Assembly (NCBI RefSeq): GCF_019704135.1
Contig: NZ_AP024355.1
Span: 434,001 to 498,000, forward strand
DNA length: 64,000 bases
Direction: 5' to 3'
Origin: Desulfuromonas versatilis
GTDB taxonomy: Bacteria > Desulfobacterota > Desulfuromonadia > Desulfuromonadales > NIT-T3
A model generated the notes under the pieces. It ran no database searches. It was not told the DNA's origin and was given only the letters and a program-made list of their open reading frames with translations. This document shows, one piece after another, positions 7,259 to 16,697 of this stretch. A program made the position numbers and the translations under genes. The stretch's first letter is position 1, and each line of letters begins with the position of its first letter.

Positions 7259-9643
7259 TTATTCCATCCCCATCAGGAAGTTGAAGGGAGAGGTTCCGGG
7301 AACCTCCTGCCCCTTTTTCAGGGCCTCGAGGACTTTTTTGCCCTGGGGCGAAAAGGGTCCGACATGGCTCAGGTCGAGGGTGAAGCAGCGGCAACCCAGG
7401 CTCTGCAGCTCCGCCAGATGGCCGAGCAGGGAGAAGTCGTTTTCGGCGCTGATCACCGTCAGCCCGCTGCGGCCGTCGACGCGGTAGCCGTCGCCGCGGT
7501 CCGAGCGCACCGGCTGGTCGCTGCGCACCCCGCGCACCGGGATGCGCGAGGTAATCAGCGGCACCGAACCGTAGACCGGCATGTTCAGGTCGACGCCGGC
7601 ATCCCGAGCGAGGAGTTCCCGCAGATTTTCCCGGTCGTCCTCGATGTACAGCCCCGCCTCTGCGGCGCCGAGTTGCTTCCAGGCGAGCACGGCCTGGCTG
7701 TTGAGGGAGAAAAGGCGGTAGCTGGTGGCCAGCCGCACCCCCTCGAGGCCGTCGAACAGTTCGAAGTGGCCGAGGTTGTTCAGGCGAAAACAGCGAAACC
7801 CCTGCTCCACAAGGTGGCGGATCGCGCCGCGATAGTCCTCCCACTGCTCATCGAAGAGAATGAAGGGGAGCTCCCAGAAAATGCGCTCCTTCTGCTCGGG
7901 GCTGCGGCGGGCCGCCTTGCCGAGGTTGTTCAGGTTGCCGGGGGTGAGCGGCAGGAACAGCCGGTCCACCGCCGGGTCGTTGAGCAGCGCCAGGTCGCGC
8001 AGATCGCGGATCGCCACGCTGATCTCGCGCCCCTCGGCCGGCCGCGGCTGGACGAAGGGGAGCAGTGCTTCGCGGGCCGCCTGCAGGCGGCGGCTGCGCA
8101 GTTCGCGGCTTCCGGACTGCAGGGCGCCGGCCAGCTCGCGGTAGAACTCGCGGCGCACCTGCTTGAGCCGACTCGGCGGGATCACCACCGGGGGCAGCTC
8201 CCCGGTTTCCAGCAGTTCGAGCAGCAGGGGCTCGCCGGCGGTCTTGGCGAAGGCCTCGTGCAGGGTTTGCGCTGACAGGGGATTTTCCTCGGCGGGGTAG
8301 GTTTCCACCGGGTAGTCGCGTTCGATGGTCACGCCCCGGGCCTCGGCCCGCAGGCGCAGCCGGCCATCGGTAAGGGCGATATGCAGGCGCAGCGGGGTCG
8401 GGGCGGGGGCGGCCGCCTCGAGCTTACGCCGGCAGGCGGCCTCGCTCATGGTGAAGGCCTGCTCGGAGCTGACCTTGAACACCGCGTCGCCGACCTGGAA
8501 CTTGTCGTTGAAGGGGGAGGGGACGCTGACCAGCATGCCGGCCTGGGCGAGCTTGGCGGTGCGTTTGCCCAGGCGCAGCTCCTTGACGGTAAAGGCGGTG
8601 CCGGCCTGGTCGCTTTTCGGCTGGATGCGCAGGCGGTCGCCGACGTGCAGCCGGTCGCGGGTTTTGAACCAGACGGTTCCCCCGCGCACCTGGGTCACTT
8701 CGCCGAGAAAACGCCCGGTGGCCCCCTTGAGCGAGGGGATGGCGATGTCCGTGGGGTTGGGGCCGGTCAGAAACCCCTTGGTGGGGAGCCGGCCGAAGGA
8801 GGCCTTGAGCAGCTCCTTGGCTTCGCGCACCGCCTCCTGCCGCTTGGCGGGGGGCGAATCCAGGGCCATGCGGTAGGCGCCGACCACGTTGGCCACGTAT
8901 TCGGCGCTTTTCATCCGCCCCTCGATCTTCAGGCTGATCACCCCGGCCTCGGCCAGTTCGGGGAGCAGGTCGATGGCCGAGAGGTCGTTGGTGGAGAAAT
9001 AGTAGCCGTCCTGCTGGCGGTAGCGGTAGCGGCGCCGGCAGGGCTGGGCGCAGCGGCCGCGGTTGCCGCTCTTGCCGCCGAGAAAGGAGGAGAAATAGCA
9101 CTGGCCGGAGAAGGAGAAGCAGAGCGCGCCGTGGATGAAGTGCTCCAGCTCCAGGGTGGTCTGTTTGCGGATGGCGGCGATCTCCGCCAGGGAGAGCTCG
9201 CGGGCCAGCACCGCCCGGGTGAAGCCCATGCGCTCGAGCATCTTCACCCCGGCGGCGTTGTGCACGGTCATCTGCGTGGAGGCGTGCAGCTCCAAGCCGG
9301 GGAAGTGCTCCCGGGCCAGGCGCCAGACCGCCAGGTCCTGCAGGATGACTCCGTCGGCGCCGATCGCCTCGAGCCCGGCCAGGGTTTCGGTGAGCAGCGG
9401 CAGTTCGGCCTCCTTGACCAGGGTGTTGAGGGTGACGTAGATCTTGCGGCCCCGGCCGTGGGCGAAGTTGAGCATCCGCTCCAACTCGCCGAGGGTGAAG
9501 TTTTTCGCCTTGGCCCGGGCGGAGAAATCCTTGAGGCCGACATAGACGGCATCGGCGCCGGATTCCATGGCGGCGAAAAAGGCTTCCAGGCTGCCGGCGG
9601 GGGAGAGCAGTTCGGGTTTTTCCAAGGGTGCGGAGGGTTTCAT
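7259..9643 (-). CDS. U32 family protein with DUF3656-type C-terminus (RlhA-like)
   Basis: A 794-residue protein. The N-terminal half is the U32 'peptidase/collagenase-like' domain: ELLSPAGSLEAFFAAMESGA at about residues 12-31, GADAVYVGLKDFSARAK, and the conserved Cys-rich stretch GNRGRCAQPCRRRY at about 215. The C-terminal half is long and matches the arrangement of E. coli RlhA, which hydroxylates C2501 of 23S rRNA. Many U32 proteins act on RNA, not peptides, so an RNA-modifying role is more likely than proteolysis. The ATG at 9643 is preferred; an in-frame GTG at 9706 lies inside a terminator-like hairpin and lacks a ribosome site. The next gene on the same strand begins about 100 bases downstream. 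Confidence 0.8.
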   Translation of the reverse strand: MKPSAPLEKPELLSPAGSLEAFFAAMESGADAVYVGLKDFSARAKAKNFTLGELERMLNFAHGRGRKIYVTLNTLVKEAELPLLTETLAGLEAIGADGVILQDLAVWRLAREHFPGLELHASTQMTVHNAAGVKMLERMGFTRAVLARELSLAEIAAIRKQTTLELEHFIHGALCFSFSGQCYFSSFLGGKSGNRGRCAQPCRRRYRYRQQDGYYFSTNDLSAIDLLPELAEAGVISLKIEGRMKSAEYVANVVGAYRMALDSPPAKRQEAVREAKELLKASFGRLPTKGFLTGPNPTDIAIPSLKGATGRFLGEVTQVRGGTVWFKTRDRLHVGDRLRIQPKSDQAGTAFTVKELRLGKRTAKLAQAGMLVSVPSPFNDKFQVGDAVFKVSSEQAFTMSEAACRRKLEAAAPAPTPLRLHIALTDGRLRLRAEARGVTIERDYPVETYPAEENPLSAQTLHEAFAKTAGEPLLLELLETGELPPVVIPPSRLKQVRREFYRELAGALQSGSRELRSRRLQAAREALLPFVQPRPAEGREISVAIRDLRDLALLNDPAVDRLFLPLTPGNLNNLGKAARRSPEQKERIFWELPFILFDEQWEDYRGAIRHLVEQGFRCFRLNNLGHFELFDGLEGVRLATSYRLFSLNSQAVLAWKQLGAAEAGLYIEDDRENLRELLARDAGVDLNMPVYGSVPLITSRIPVRGVRSDQPVRSDRGDGYRVDGRSGLTVISAENDFSLLGHLAELQSLGCRCFTLDLSHVGPFSPQGKKVLEALKKGQEVPGTSPFNFLMGME

Positions 9644-9683
9644 CGGTTTCGGTCTTGCCTTTTGAGCCTGGGGCCCCGTTGCG

Positions 9684-9718
9684 AAAAAGCAAAAAGCCGG
9701 GTTCACGAGGAGCCCGGC
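9684..9718 (-). terminator. Terminator or attenuator just upstream of the U32 gene
   Basis: Read on the minus strand, arms of 9 bases with one mismatch (9696-9704 and 9710-9718) are followed by TTTTTGCTTTTT. This is a strong intrinsic terminator shape. It lies about 40 bases before the U32 start codon, inside the expected 5' leader, and no minus-strand gene lies upstream of it. It could stop a short leader RNA or attenuate the U32 transcript. Confidence 0.6.
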
Positions 9719-9880
9719 GCTTGATTATGTCCAGGGTTTTAAGTTACCACGCACTTTCCGGGCAAAGCAATCGCAAAATCGGCAGTTTACCGTGGTCAAA
9801 ATAATAGAACGATGTTATTGTTTTGCTCGGAGGTTTACCCGATTTCCCCGACCCTTCGCCGACCCGCAAAGGAGGCCGCC

Positions 9881-10945
9881 ATGCCCATTGCCCCGCCGCC
9901 CGAGGAGCTGCTGGAGCAGCCCGAAATGGAACTGATGGAGCTTTTCGGCCGCATGCGGTGGCTGACCGAGGAGGCGGGCTTTTCCGGGTCGCTCCCCTCT
10001 GTGTGGCAATGCTCGGACGAAAGCCAGGCGATCAAGAAAGCCCTGTTCGGCTACGTCTTCGACTGCCCGGTGTTCAATCTCGGCCGGGTCGGCGCCCTGC
10101 TCGACCCCAACCGGCTGCTGACCGCCTCCCGCCACGGCCACGACCTGATCATCCACGGTGGCAGTCACATCGGGGCCCGCGAGGAAGGAGGGATCGGCTA
10201 TGTCGATCGGGTCCACGGCAGCAAGGCGACCTGCTGCGGCATGCTCGGGCGGCTGCTCGACGAATACCTGCAGCTCTACCGGCGCGCCGCCGCCCTGATT
10301 ACCCTGTTCCGCGGGGTGGGTGGGGTCAAGATCGAGATCCCTTACAAGTACCTGTTTCACAAGCCGGCCCAGCCCGTGGCCAGGATTCACATCCATCTCG
10401 AAAAACTGGCGGACGGCGAAGCGGTGCGCGACTCGAGCCACGGCAAGGTCTACCGGCTCAATGCGGATTTTGCCGCCCGCCACGAGCGGCTGCTCGAAGC
10501 GGTCTCCGCCGAGCGGGAGCCCATCGGCGAACTGCTGGGGGCGGACTGTTTTCACTTCTCCAAGGAGCTCGACCACCAGAGCCTCGACCCGCGTACTCTG
10601 CTGGAGGTCTCCCTGTTCGAATTTCTGCCCGACATCGTCACCTCGACCAGGCCCCACCGGCGCCTGGTGGACGTCAACACCTGGCGCCAGTTCCACCGGC
10701 TGGCCTCCTACCTGACCGACTCCTTCGATTCGGGCGAGCGCAACATCCTGGTGGTCGCCGGGCGGACCATCGACCACTCGATCCGCCGCAACACCTTCGT
10801 CCCCCAGTTCGGCTTCTGGATGGAGCAGGGCCGGGCGCTGCAGGCGCGCTACTTCGGGCCGCAGGAAGTTGGGGAACTATTGAGGGGGGCGCAGGTGTAC
10901 CGGCCGCCCAGGTCGTTTCTGGAATATGCGGGGGTGCCGGGGTAG
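9881..10945 (+). CDS. Uncharacterised protein, possibly LCIB-like carbonic anhydrase
   Basis: A 354-residue soluble protein without signal peptide. The region at about 41-125 holds CSDE (Cys44, Asp46), HGGSHIGAREEGGIG (His96) and VHGSKATCCG (Cys118/119). The order Cys-x-Asp ... His ... Cys and the surrounding Gly-rich spacing resemble the zinc site of LCIB-type carbonic anhydrases as I recall them. The rest (about 130-354) shows no motif I recognise. If correct, it would interconvert CO2 and bicarbonate in the cytoplasm. The start is ATG 9881 with AAGGAGG 6 bases upstream. It stands alone, divergent from the U32 gene and convergent with pilY1. The family call rests on motif memory and is uncertain; the gene itself is secure. 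Confidence 0.6.
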   Translation: MPIAPPPEELLEQPEMELMELFGRMRWLTEEAGFSGSLPSVWQCSDESQAIKKALFGYVFDCPVFNLGRVGALLDPNRLLTASRHGHDLIIHGGSHIGAREEGGIGYVDRVHGSKATCCGMLGRLLDEYLQLYRRAAALITLFRGVGGVKIEIPYKYLFHKPAQPVARIHIHLEKLADGEAVRDSSHGKVYRLNADFAARHERLLEAVSAEREPIGELLGADCFHFSKELDHQSLDPRTLLEVSLFEFLPDIVTSTRPHRRLVDVNTWRQFHRLASYLTDSFDSGERNILVVAGRTIDHSIRRNTFVPQFGFWMEQGRALQARYFGPQEVGELLRGAQVYRPPRSFLEYAGVPG

Positions 10946-11017
10946 GCCTGAGAGGAAAGGTTCCGGGCTTCTTATCTCCTTGGGTCAGGCAGGTTCCTTC
11001 GAGAGAGTCTTGTGCCC

Positions 11018-14000
11018 TTACTCTGAAATTGCTTTCCAGGCCCTGGTAGTGGCTTTGCCGAGCCCACCGACCTTGGTCCTGTTGTTGAAGCCTCCCCCAC
11101 CGACCTGAACAGTTCCACTCGGAGTCCTTACGTACAGGTGCTCGTCGTCCACCAAAGGAGAGGTGGTGATATCCCCGGTCTGTTTGGCGAACAGGGGGGT
11201 CGGCAGGCTTGTCGCATCATAACCCTTGGTCTTGAACGCCAACAGCTGACCTTCGTTCGTTCCATCGCAAGGGTTTTCCGTTTCCGAGCTGGCGGTGCCG
11301 AAATAGACCTGGCCGGCGGAGGCGAAGGCGGAGGCGAAAACCCTTTGCCCCGCAGGAAGGGCGTAAAACCAGTCCAATTCCACATCGCCAGGACCGCAAG
11401 TTTCTTTAGCCGCTTTGTCATTGTAGGCGAAAAAATGATAGGTGGTATTCCCGGTATTGATATCTTCATCGGCGTAGGGGCTGTCCCCGGTACCGAAGAA
11501 AATCCGGATGTTGTACTCCAACTCCCCCGAAGGCGACAGCGCATTGTCGGTGACCACGGCGGGCGAGGCATAGATCGGATGCCACCTCTGGTCGAGGGGG
11601 ATTTCCGTTCCCGAGGCATTGTCACTGAAATCGCTGTTGATGACACAATCTACCGGGCTGCTCAGGAACTGCACAGGGTTATCGGCCAGGTTGACCTTAT
11701 ACAACCGGCCCTTGTCGGTACCGATGTAGAGGCGATCGATGTAACCGTTGCCATCCGAATCGACCACCGCGGGCTGGCCGCTGGGGACACCTCCGATGCC
11801 AGCGGGGTCCGAATCGAGGTAGATCCGCTGGATCAGGGTGCCGTCGGCCACATCCAGGATGTAAATTGAAGGATACAGATCGATCGCGGAGGTTTTCCCC
11901 GAGACGAAAAAGGCCGCCCAGCGGGCCGTGCCACTGTCCAGGATGCGACCGATTTGAGCGACTGACGGGGACGATCGGCTACGGAACAGTTCCGGATCGG
12001 CAAACTCCCAGAGCAGGGTGGGGTTGAGAGGATCGGTGACATCGAGGCAAAATATCGTATCACCGCCGTTGCCCTCTGCAGACAGCAGGACGCTTTTCCA
12101 CTGCCCATCGATGAAAACGTCGGCCAGCGCAGGAGAGGCATCGACATAGGCCTGGTCCTGGGCGCCCAGCAGGTTGTTCTTGAGCCGCGCCACCAAGTTC
12201 GCCGGAATGAAAGCCCACAGTTCATCGCCAGTGCCGTAATCCGGCTGATTAATTCCGTTCACATTCTCCCAGAGGAAGAAACCGCGGTTTTCCTTGAATA
12301 GGGTCAGAGGATTGTCTCCCCAACGAAACTGGCCGGCGTCGAAGGCGTGAAGCATCCCGTCCCGGGAGCCGACAAACAGGACCGATGGTCGCTGCTGGTG
12401 GGCGTTGATGAAGGTATCGAAGCTGGTTCGCTCGGCGTTGGTCACATCGGTACCGTAATACCAGGGGGGGGTGCCGGGTGGGGTGAGCAGGGCTGGGGAA
12501 GAATGATCGATGGGGCCGAGTTTCCACTCCTTCTGAACCTGTGGAGAATGGGTTCCATTTTTGAAACCGCGAACCCATTCCACCAGCCAGTCTCCATCAT
12601 CCTGATCGAAATCGCCGTCTCCGTCCAGATCGAAAACATGACGCCCTGCGGCCTGGGAGGCATCCATGGCCAGTGCGGCATTATCCAGGTTCGCCCGGGT
12701 AAACTGCCGAAGGCCGGAAGCCTGGTAATAGGTATAGGAGGCGGTGATCGGTACATTGGCGGGAGGGGGCTGGTCGAAAACAATTTCGAACTCGCCTGTA
12801 AATCGCTTGATACTGCCGCTCCCCCAGGCGCTTTCCAGGGTGCCGTTGTGAATATCGACGAGTTTTTTCCCATCCGCGCTGAACTCGACTGTGGTCGCCA
12901 GCGCCGGCGCATGGGCCAGCCTGCCGCCAAAACTCATGGTCACACCATCGCCGGTGCGGGTGCTTGAACCGTCGGGTTTGGTCAGTTCCAGGGATTCGTT
13001 GATGATCCGGGTTACGGTGGTAGCCGGGGTATAGATCGTCCGGTCGGCCGGGCTGAGGTTATTCAACCGCTCGCCGGCGTCCCACAGATTCTGGGTGGAA
13101 GTGGTGGCTGGATGCAGCGGATCGTACCGGCGTACCGCCCGGACGTGGCCTCGCAGGGTCTTTTCGACCCAACTCCGATGCGGCGTTTCGAAGCTGCCAC
13201 TGTAAAGGAGATTGGCCATGGCCACCGGCGCTGCCCGGGAAATGGTGGTATGGTTGGCGACGCTGCCGTCCAGGCTGACATCGAGGATCCGCGGTGCACA
13301 GCCCTCGTCGTTGCTGGTCAATTCGGCTTTCCAGGTGAGCTCGCTACCGACGAGTCCCAGGCCGGAAAAATCGATTCTGGCGCGGCGGACACTGTATTCG
13401 GGGGTTCCAGGGGCCCAGCCGATGACGGCGGGGCCCAGGGTTTTGCTGCCGTCAGCCTCGGGAATGAAGCTGTTAATCTGGTCCCAGCGGCTGATATCTA
13501 TCCAGTTGTCCCCGTTGTCGATGGATACAGAATATTTGATGTCGGTCTCCCCGGTGCAGCCTTCCCCGGGGAGATAGTCATAAACTTCAAAGCTGACCCC
13601 GGTAAAATAGGATCCGTCCGTAGCGGGGGTGATGGCCAATTCCGGTTTGAGCCTGACCGACCCGCCGGTTTTACGTTCGATTAAAAAAGAGGTGTCGTTG
13701 AAGTCCATGTCCCCGCCACCCGGAATGTCCTCCCAGCCTAGAATCCACTGGTTGGGGTCGTTGTCGGGTGCACCGACGATGACGTGATCGAATCGGGCGT
13801 TGGCGGTGACGGAATGCGAATAGGTGCCGGACAGGTTAAGGCCGAAGTTTAAATTGAGCCGGGAAATGGCATTGGCATCCAGCCACCCTTTGCTGGTGGT
13901 GGAGCAGTCCCCCGCAGAGGGTGCGCCCAGATCGTAGTTTCTCAGATAGGTGGAGCAACTGGTGAAACGATCAGGATTCCATTCTTTTTTAGTGAACAGG

Positions 14001-14656
14001 ACCCGATCACTTTCATTGGTTGTGTAATCGCGGTCGGAGGCCAGAAAAAACACCAGCTCTGCCCCGGCGGGGAAGATACCCAAGGATTTTCGCATATCCC
14101 TGGGCGTTACGGCACCGTCGGCATCGACTACAAAGGGCAGGCCCGTACCGTCATCGAAGGTTTTCAATTGGGACTCATTCAGGGCCGCAACCTGGTCGAG
14201 AACGCCGTCGCCTCCTCTGCTGCCATCGGCGATGTTTCTGAAAATCGGGTGCTTTTTCATGGCGGGAATCCTGTTCCAGCCAAGGAAGGCGCCGTTTTCA
14301 TCCACCGCGTCGGTTTTCAATACCCAACCCAGGGTCGACCGGTAGCCGGCGTCTTCATGGAGAAACCGGACCCAGACTTCTTGCTCAAAGGGGATGACAA
14401 TCTGGTTAGGGTCGATGGATGCTCTTCCCGTTTCAAGTTCCAGGTGGCCGCGGCCATCCACTCCAACGCTGATCGAATCGAAATCATTCACCGCGAATCC
14501 GTCGCTGTAGTTTGTCAACCGGTTGGATTCACACTCGGGAAGGGGGGCGGCGGCCGACGGCCCGTTGGCGCCCAGAATGAGAATAAGCAAAGCAACAAGG
14601 GCCGACAGGCTACGCTTGTGGGTCCCAACTGAGGGCACAGATTTTTTCCGGAGCAT
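11018..14656 (-). CDS. pilY1: PilY1-like type IV pilus tip/adhesin protein
   Basis: A 1212-residue secreted protein with signal peptide (ALVALLILILGANGPSAAA). A DUF4114-like region lies near residue 309 (GWEDIPGGGDMDFND). Asp-rich calcium-type loops occur near 680 (DLDGDGDFDQDDGD) and 964 (DSDGNGYID). The C-terminal half (about 740-1190) carries PilY1 beta-propeller signatures such as SRDGMLHAFDAGQF and LYIGTDKGRLYKVN. PilY1 sits on or near the pilus tip and, through Ca2+ binding, affects retraction, adhesion and surface sensing. I see no von Willebrand A domain, unlike Pseudomonas PilY1. It is the last gene of the minor pilin operon. ATG 14656 was chosen for GGGAGA about 7 bases upstream. 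Confidence 0.88.
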   Translation of the reverse strand: MLRKKSVPSVGTHKRSLSALVALLILILGANGPSAAAPLPECESNRLTNYSDGFAVNDFDSISVGVDGRGHLELETGRASIDPNQIVIPFEQEVWVRFLHEDAGYRSTLGWVLKTDAVDENGAFLGWNRIPAMKKHPIFRNIADGSRGGDGVLDQVAALNESQLKTFDDGTGLPFVVDADGAVTPRDMRKSLGIFPAGAELVFFLASDRDYTTNESDRVLFTKKEWNPDRFTSCSTYLRNYDLGAPSAGDCSTTSKGWLDANAISRLNLNFGLNLSGTYSHSVTANARFDHVIVGAPDNDPNQWILGWEDIPGGGDMDFNDTSFLIERKTGGSVRLKPELAITPATDGSYFTGVSFEVYDYLPGEGCTGETDIKYSVSIDNGDNWIDISRWDQINSFIPEADGSKTLGPAVIGWAPGTPEYSVRRARIDFSGLGLVGSELTWKAELTSNDEGCAPRILDVSLDGSVANHTTISRAAPVAMANLLYSGSFETPHRSWVEKTLRGHVRAVRRYDPLHPATTSTQNLWDAGERLNNLSPADRTIYTPATTVTRIINESLELTKPDGSSTRTGDGVTMSFGGRLAHAPALATTVEFSADGKKLVDIHNGTLESAWGSGSIKRFTGEFEIVFDQPPPANVPITASYTYYQASGLRQFTRANLDNAALAMDASQAAGRHVFDLDGDGDFDQDDGDWLVEWVRGFKNGTHSPQVQKEWKLGPIDHSSPALLTPPGTPPWYYGTDVTNAERTSFDTFINAHQQRPSVLFVGSRDGMLHAFDAGQFRWGDNPLTLFKENRGFFLWENVNGINQPDYGTGDELWAFIPANLVARLKNNLLGAQDQAYVDASPALADVFIDGQWKSVLLSAEGNGGDTIFCLDVTDPLNPTLLWEFADPELFRSRSSPSVAQIGRILDSGTARWAAFFVSGKTSAIDLYPSIYILDVADGTLIQRIYLDSDPAGIGGVPSGQPAVVDSDGNGYIDRLYIGTDKGRLYKVNLADNPVQFLSSPVDCVINSDFSDNASGTEIPLDQRWHPIYASPAVVTDNALSPSGELEYNIRIFFGTGDSPYADEDINTGNTTYHFFAYNDKAAKETCGPGDVELDWFYALPAGQRVFASAFASAGQVYFGTASSETENPCDGTNEGQLLAFKTKGYDATSLPTPLFAKQTGDITTSPLVDDEHLYVRTPSGTVQVGGGGFNNRTKVGGLGKATTRAWKAISE

Positions 14657-14739
14657 GGATTTGTCTCCCAAGGCCGTCTCGGGCGGATTGATCATTTTGG
14701 TTTTCCCGGTGTCTATCCTGGATTGCCGCTGGCGGACTG

Positions 14740-15342
14740 TCAGATATCCCCCAGATCCCGACTGCTGGTGTCCTGGATCGCCTCGGTGTCATTGGCATCG
14801 GAGTTTTTCCCCGAGCCGCCGCCAGCCTGAGCTGAGTATCCGGAAAGACTACCGCCGGTAAGCCCGGCTTCCACCAGAACCTCCACTCGCGCGGTAGCGC
14901 CCTCCGGCCCGAAACCGTCGGCCTGGATGAAAATCAGGCGATCCGTATCGGCCACGGGGTTGTTGGGGGATTCGTCGTCATTATCCCGGATTTGGGTGAA
15001 ATAGCTGAAATGCCCATCCAGTTGCCGGCTGAAGCCGCTGGCCAGGTCAGGGTGGGAGCCGTCGATGGCGAAATTCCAATTGGGCGGATTGCCACTGGCA
15101 ATGTTGGCCTGGTTTCCTTCAACCAGGCGGCTTTGCAGAAGCGCGACCATGTGGGAAATGCCGGATTCTGCAGCATATACGGCTTTTTGGTGATTCCGCT
15201 CATTGGCGGCAATCTGCAACTCAATGGTGCTGGTGGTTGTCGCGACCATGCCGATGACAGTCAGCAGGGCCAGCACCAGAACGGCGATCACCAGCATGGC
15301 ACCTCGCTCGTTGCCCAGAGGTGTTTTCCCCTTCTTCATCAT
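14740..15342 (-). CDS. pilX: PilX-type minor pilin assembly protein
   Basis: A 200-residue protein has the PilX N-terminal form: NERGAMLVIAVLVLALLTV, a hydrophobic helix without a classic prepilin FTxxE site. It continues with TIELQIAANERNHQKAVYAA, the usual PilX helix. The rest is a polar domain ending in a Ser/Asp-rich tail. In Pseudomonas, PilX joins PilV, PilW and FimU to form the tip complex that primes pilus assembly and carries PilY1. ATG 15342 is preceded by GAGGAA at 5 bases. It lies 7 bases after pilV and 83 bases before pilY1. Confidence 0.85.
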   Translation of the reverse strand: MMKKGKTPLGNERGAMLVIAVLVLALLTVIGMVATTTSTIELQIAANERNHQKAVYAAESGISHMVALLQSRLVEGNQANIASGNPPNWNFAIDGSHPDLASGFSRQLDGHFSYFTQIRDNDDESPNNPVADTDRLIFIQADGFGPEGATARVEVLVEAGLTGGSLSGYSAQAGGGSGKNSDANDTEAIQDTSSRDLGDI

Positions 15343-15349
15343 GCGTTCC

Positions 15350-15811
15350 TCAATTGGTTCGGACATAGTCGATGGAGGTGCTTTTCCATTCCATCCGCTC
15401 GCGCCAGCGGACAACCACCCGGATTGTTTTGATGCGGGAACCGGCAACAGCGGGATGATCTTCGGCCACATTCCAGTAGACCCGAAACTGCCCCTGATCC
15501 GGATCGGGCCCGTAATCGGCATCCCCCCGCGAACCCGGGTCGTCGTCAAATTCGCTGTCTCCCAGGCCCTGCATGCCGTCGAGATCTCGGTCTTGCAGGT
15601 CGTCATGTTCAAAAGGGTAAGCGATCAGTTCCTCCATTTTGCCCTGCGCCAGCACGCTCCCTTGAGTCAGGAGATTGGCTTTGGAGTTGGTCTTCATCGA
15701 AGAAACCTGCAGGGTTGCCACCGCCAGAATGCCGATGGCGAAAATAGTGATCCCGATCAGGATTTCCACCAGGGAGAACCCTCGCGCATCCATCTTGGAA
15801 CGCCCTCTCAT
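15350..15811 (-). CDS. pilV: PilV-type minor pilin (second copy in operon)
   Basis: A 153-residue prepilin-like protein with leader peptide and cleavage site ARG|FSLVEILIGITIFAIG, then the PilV pattern LAVATLQVSSMKTN and a short globular domain rich in Asp (residues about 75-105). The start ATG at 15811 overlaps the pilW stop by four bases (ATGA), so translation is coupled. It differs clearly from the other PilV-like gene at 17201-17626 beyond the first 45 residues, so the two are old paralogues and not a recent duplication. Confidence 0.85.
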   Translation of the reverse strand: MRGRSKMDARGFSLVEILIGITIFAIGILAVATLQVSSMKTNSKANLLTQGSVLAQGKMEELIAYPFEHDDLQDRDLDGMQGLGDSEFDDDPGSRGDADYGPDPDQGQFRVYWNVAEDHPAVAGSRIKTIRVVVRWRERMEWKSTSIDYVRTN

Positions 15812-16653
15812 AGTCCCAAGTTCCTGCACTGCACGGTTGTGGCGAGGAGCCGTCGCCGGTAGTGGTCGTTGAAAACCTTTATCTGGCGACCGATGGTGTA
15901 CGTCTGGGAGTTCAGGAATTCCCGATCCGGACGATCCGTTCGCCCCAAAAGCCAGACCCGAACCGCGCGGACATCCGCCAGATCGGTGGTAATCCCGGTA
16001 TCCACCCCGGTGATGGTACCACTTGTGCCGTCATCTTCATCGATATCGCCGTCGCCATTAGTGTCCAGATCAAACCAGTGGTCGGTGCCACCGGCGTCCC
16101 GGGGGAGGGCCCAGAAGATGCGCCCTGCCGCGTTGTCCAGCATTCCGTCGCCATCGGCGTCGAAGGCGTAGGCGAAGCCAAGTGCCTCGATATTTTCGGC
16201 CAAAGGGGAATTGTAACCGCTGCTGGTCGATTTCCTGCCGAGGGCTTTCTTCCCCCCCGAGGTATAGATCGAAAAAGTCTGGTATTCGTTGACGTCTTCC
16301 ACGATTTCCGTGGTCCCATCGTCCTTGTTAACCGTATGGGTGGCATCGCCATCGCCATTTTCATCGAGGGTGAACTGGATCTCTTCGGGGCCGGCGGTAA
16401 CGATGCCGTAACCGCCGATCCCTTGGGGGTCGTAGCCGGCCATTTTCAACTCTCGGCGAAGGACATCGATCCCGTTGCGCAGGTTTTGTTGCAGATCAAT
16501 CACCTGGTTTTGAACTTCATAGGTTCGAGCGTTTGCCAGATAGAGACCGAAGACCGCCCCGGTGACGATGCCGGTGATTGCCAGGGCCACCAGCACCTCG
16601 GCGAGGGTGAAGCCCCCTTGGTGGGGATTTTTTCTAAAGCTGGAATGACTCAT
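15808..16653 (-). CDS. pilW: PilW-type minor pilin
   Basis: A 281-residue prepilin-like protein. The cleavage motif is QGG|FTLAEVLVALAITG, followed by the PilW pattern NQVIDLQQNLRNGIDVLRRE and ELKMAGYDPQG. Two Asp/Gly-rich segments (DENGDGDATHTVNKDD and DTNGDGDIDEDDG) may bind Ca2+, which would parallel the Ca2+ loops in PilY1. ATG 16653 is used; a GTG five codons upstream (16668) is an alternative, and neither has a strong ribosome site. The stop overlaps the next pilV start. Confidence 0.85.
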   Translation of the reverse strand: MSHSSFRKNPHQGGFTLAEVLVALAITGIVTGAVFGLYLANARTYEVQNQVIDLQQNLRNGIDVLRRELKMAGYDPQGIGGYGIVTAGPEEIQFTLDENGDGDATHTVNKDDGTTEIVEDVNEYQTFSIYTSGGKKALGRKSTSSGYNSPLAENIEALGFAYAFDADGDGMLDNAAGRIFWALPRDAGGTDHWFDLDTNGDGDIDEDDGTSGTITGVDTGITTDLADVRAVRVWLLGRTDRPDREFLNSQTYTIGRQIKVFNDHYRRRLLATTVQCRNLGL

Positions 16654-16697
16654 GAGGTCACATTGCACCCAAGGAAGATGCGAAATCCGATACTCGC

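Noticed and set aside
9644-9706. GTG start of the U32 gene at 9706
   Set aside because: The codon lies in the loop of a terminator-like hairpin and has no ribosome site; the family start fits ATG 9643.
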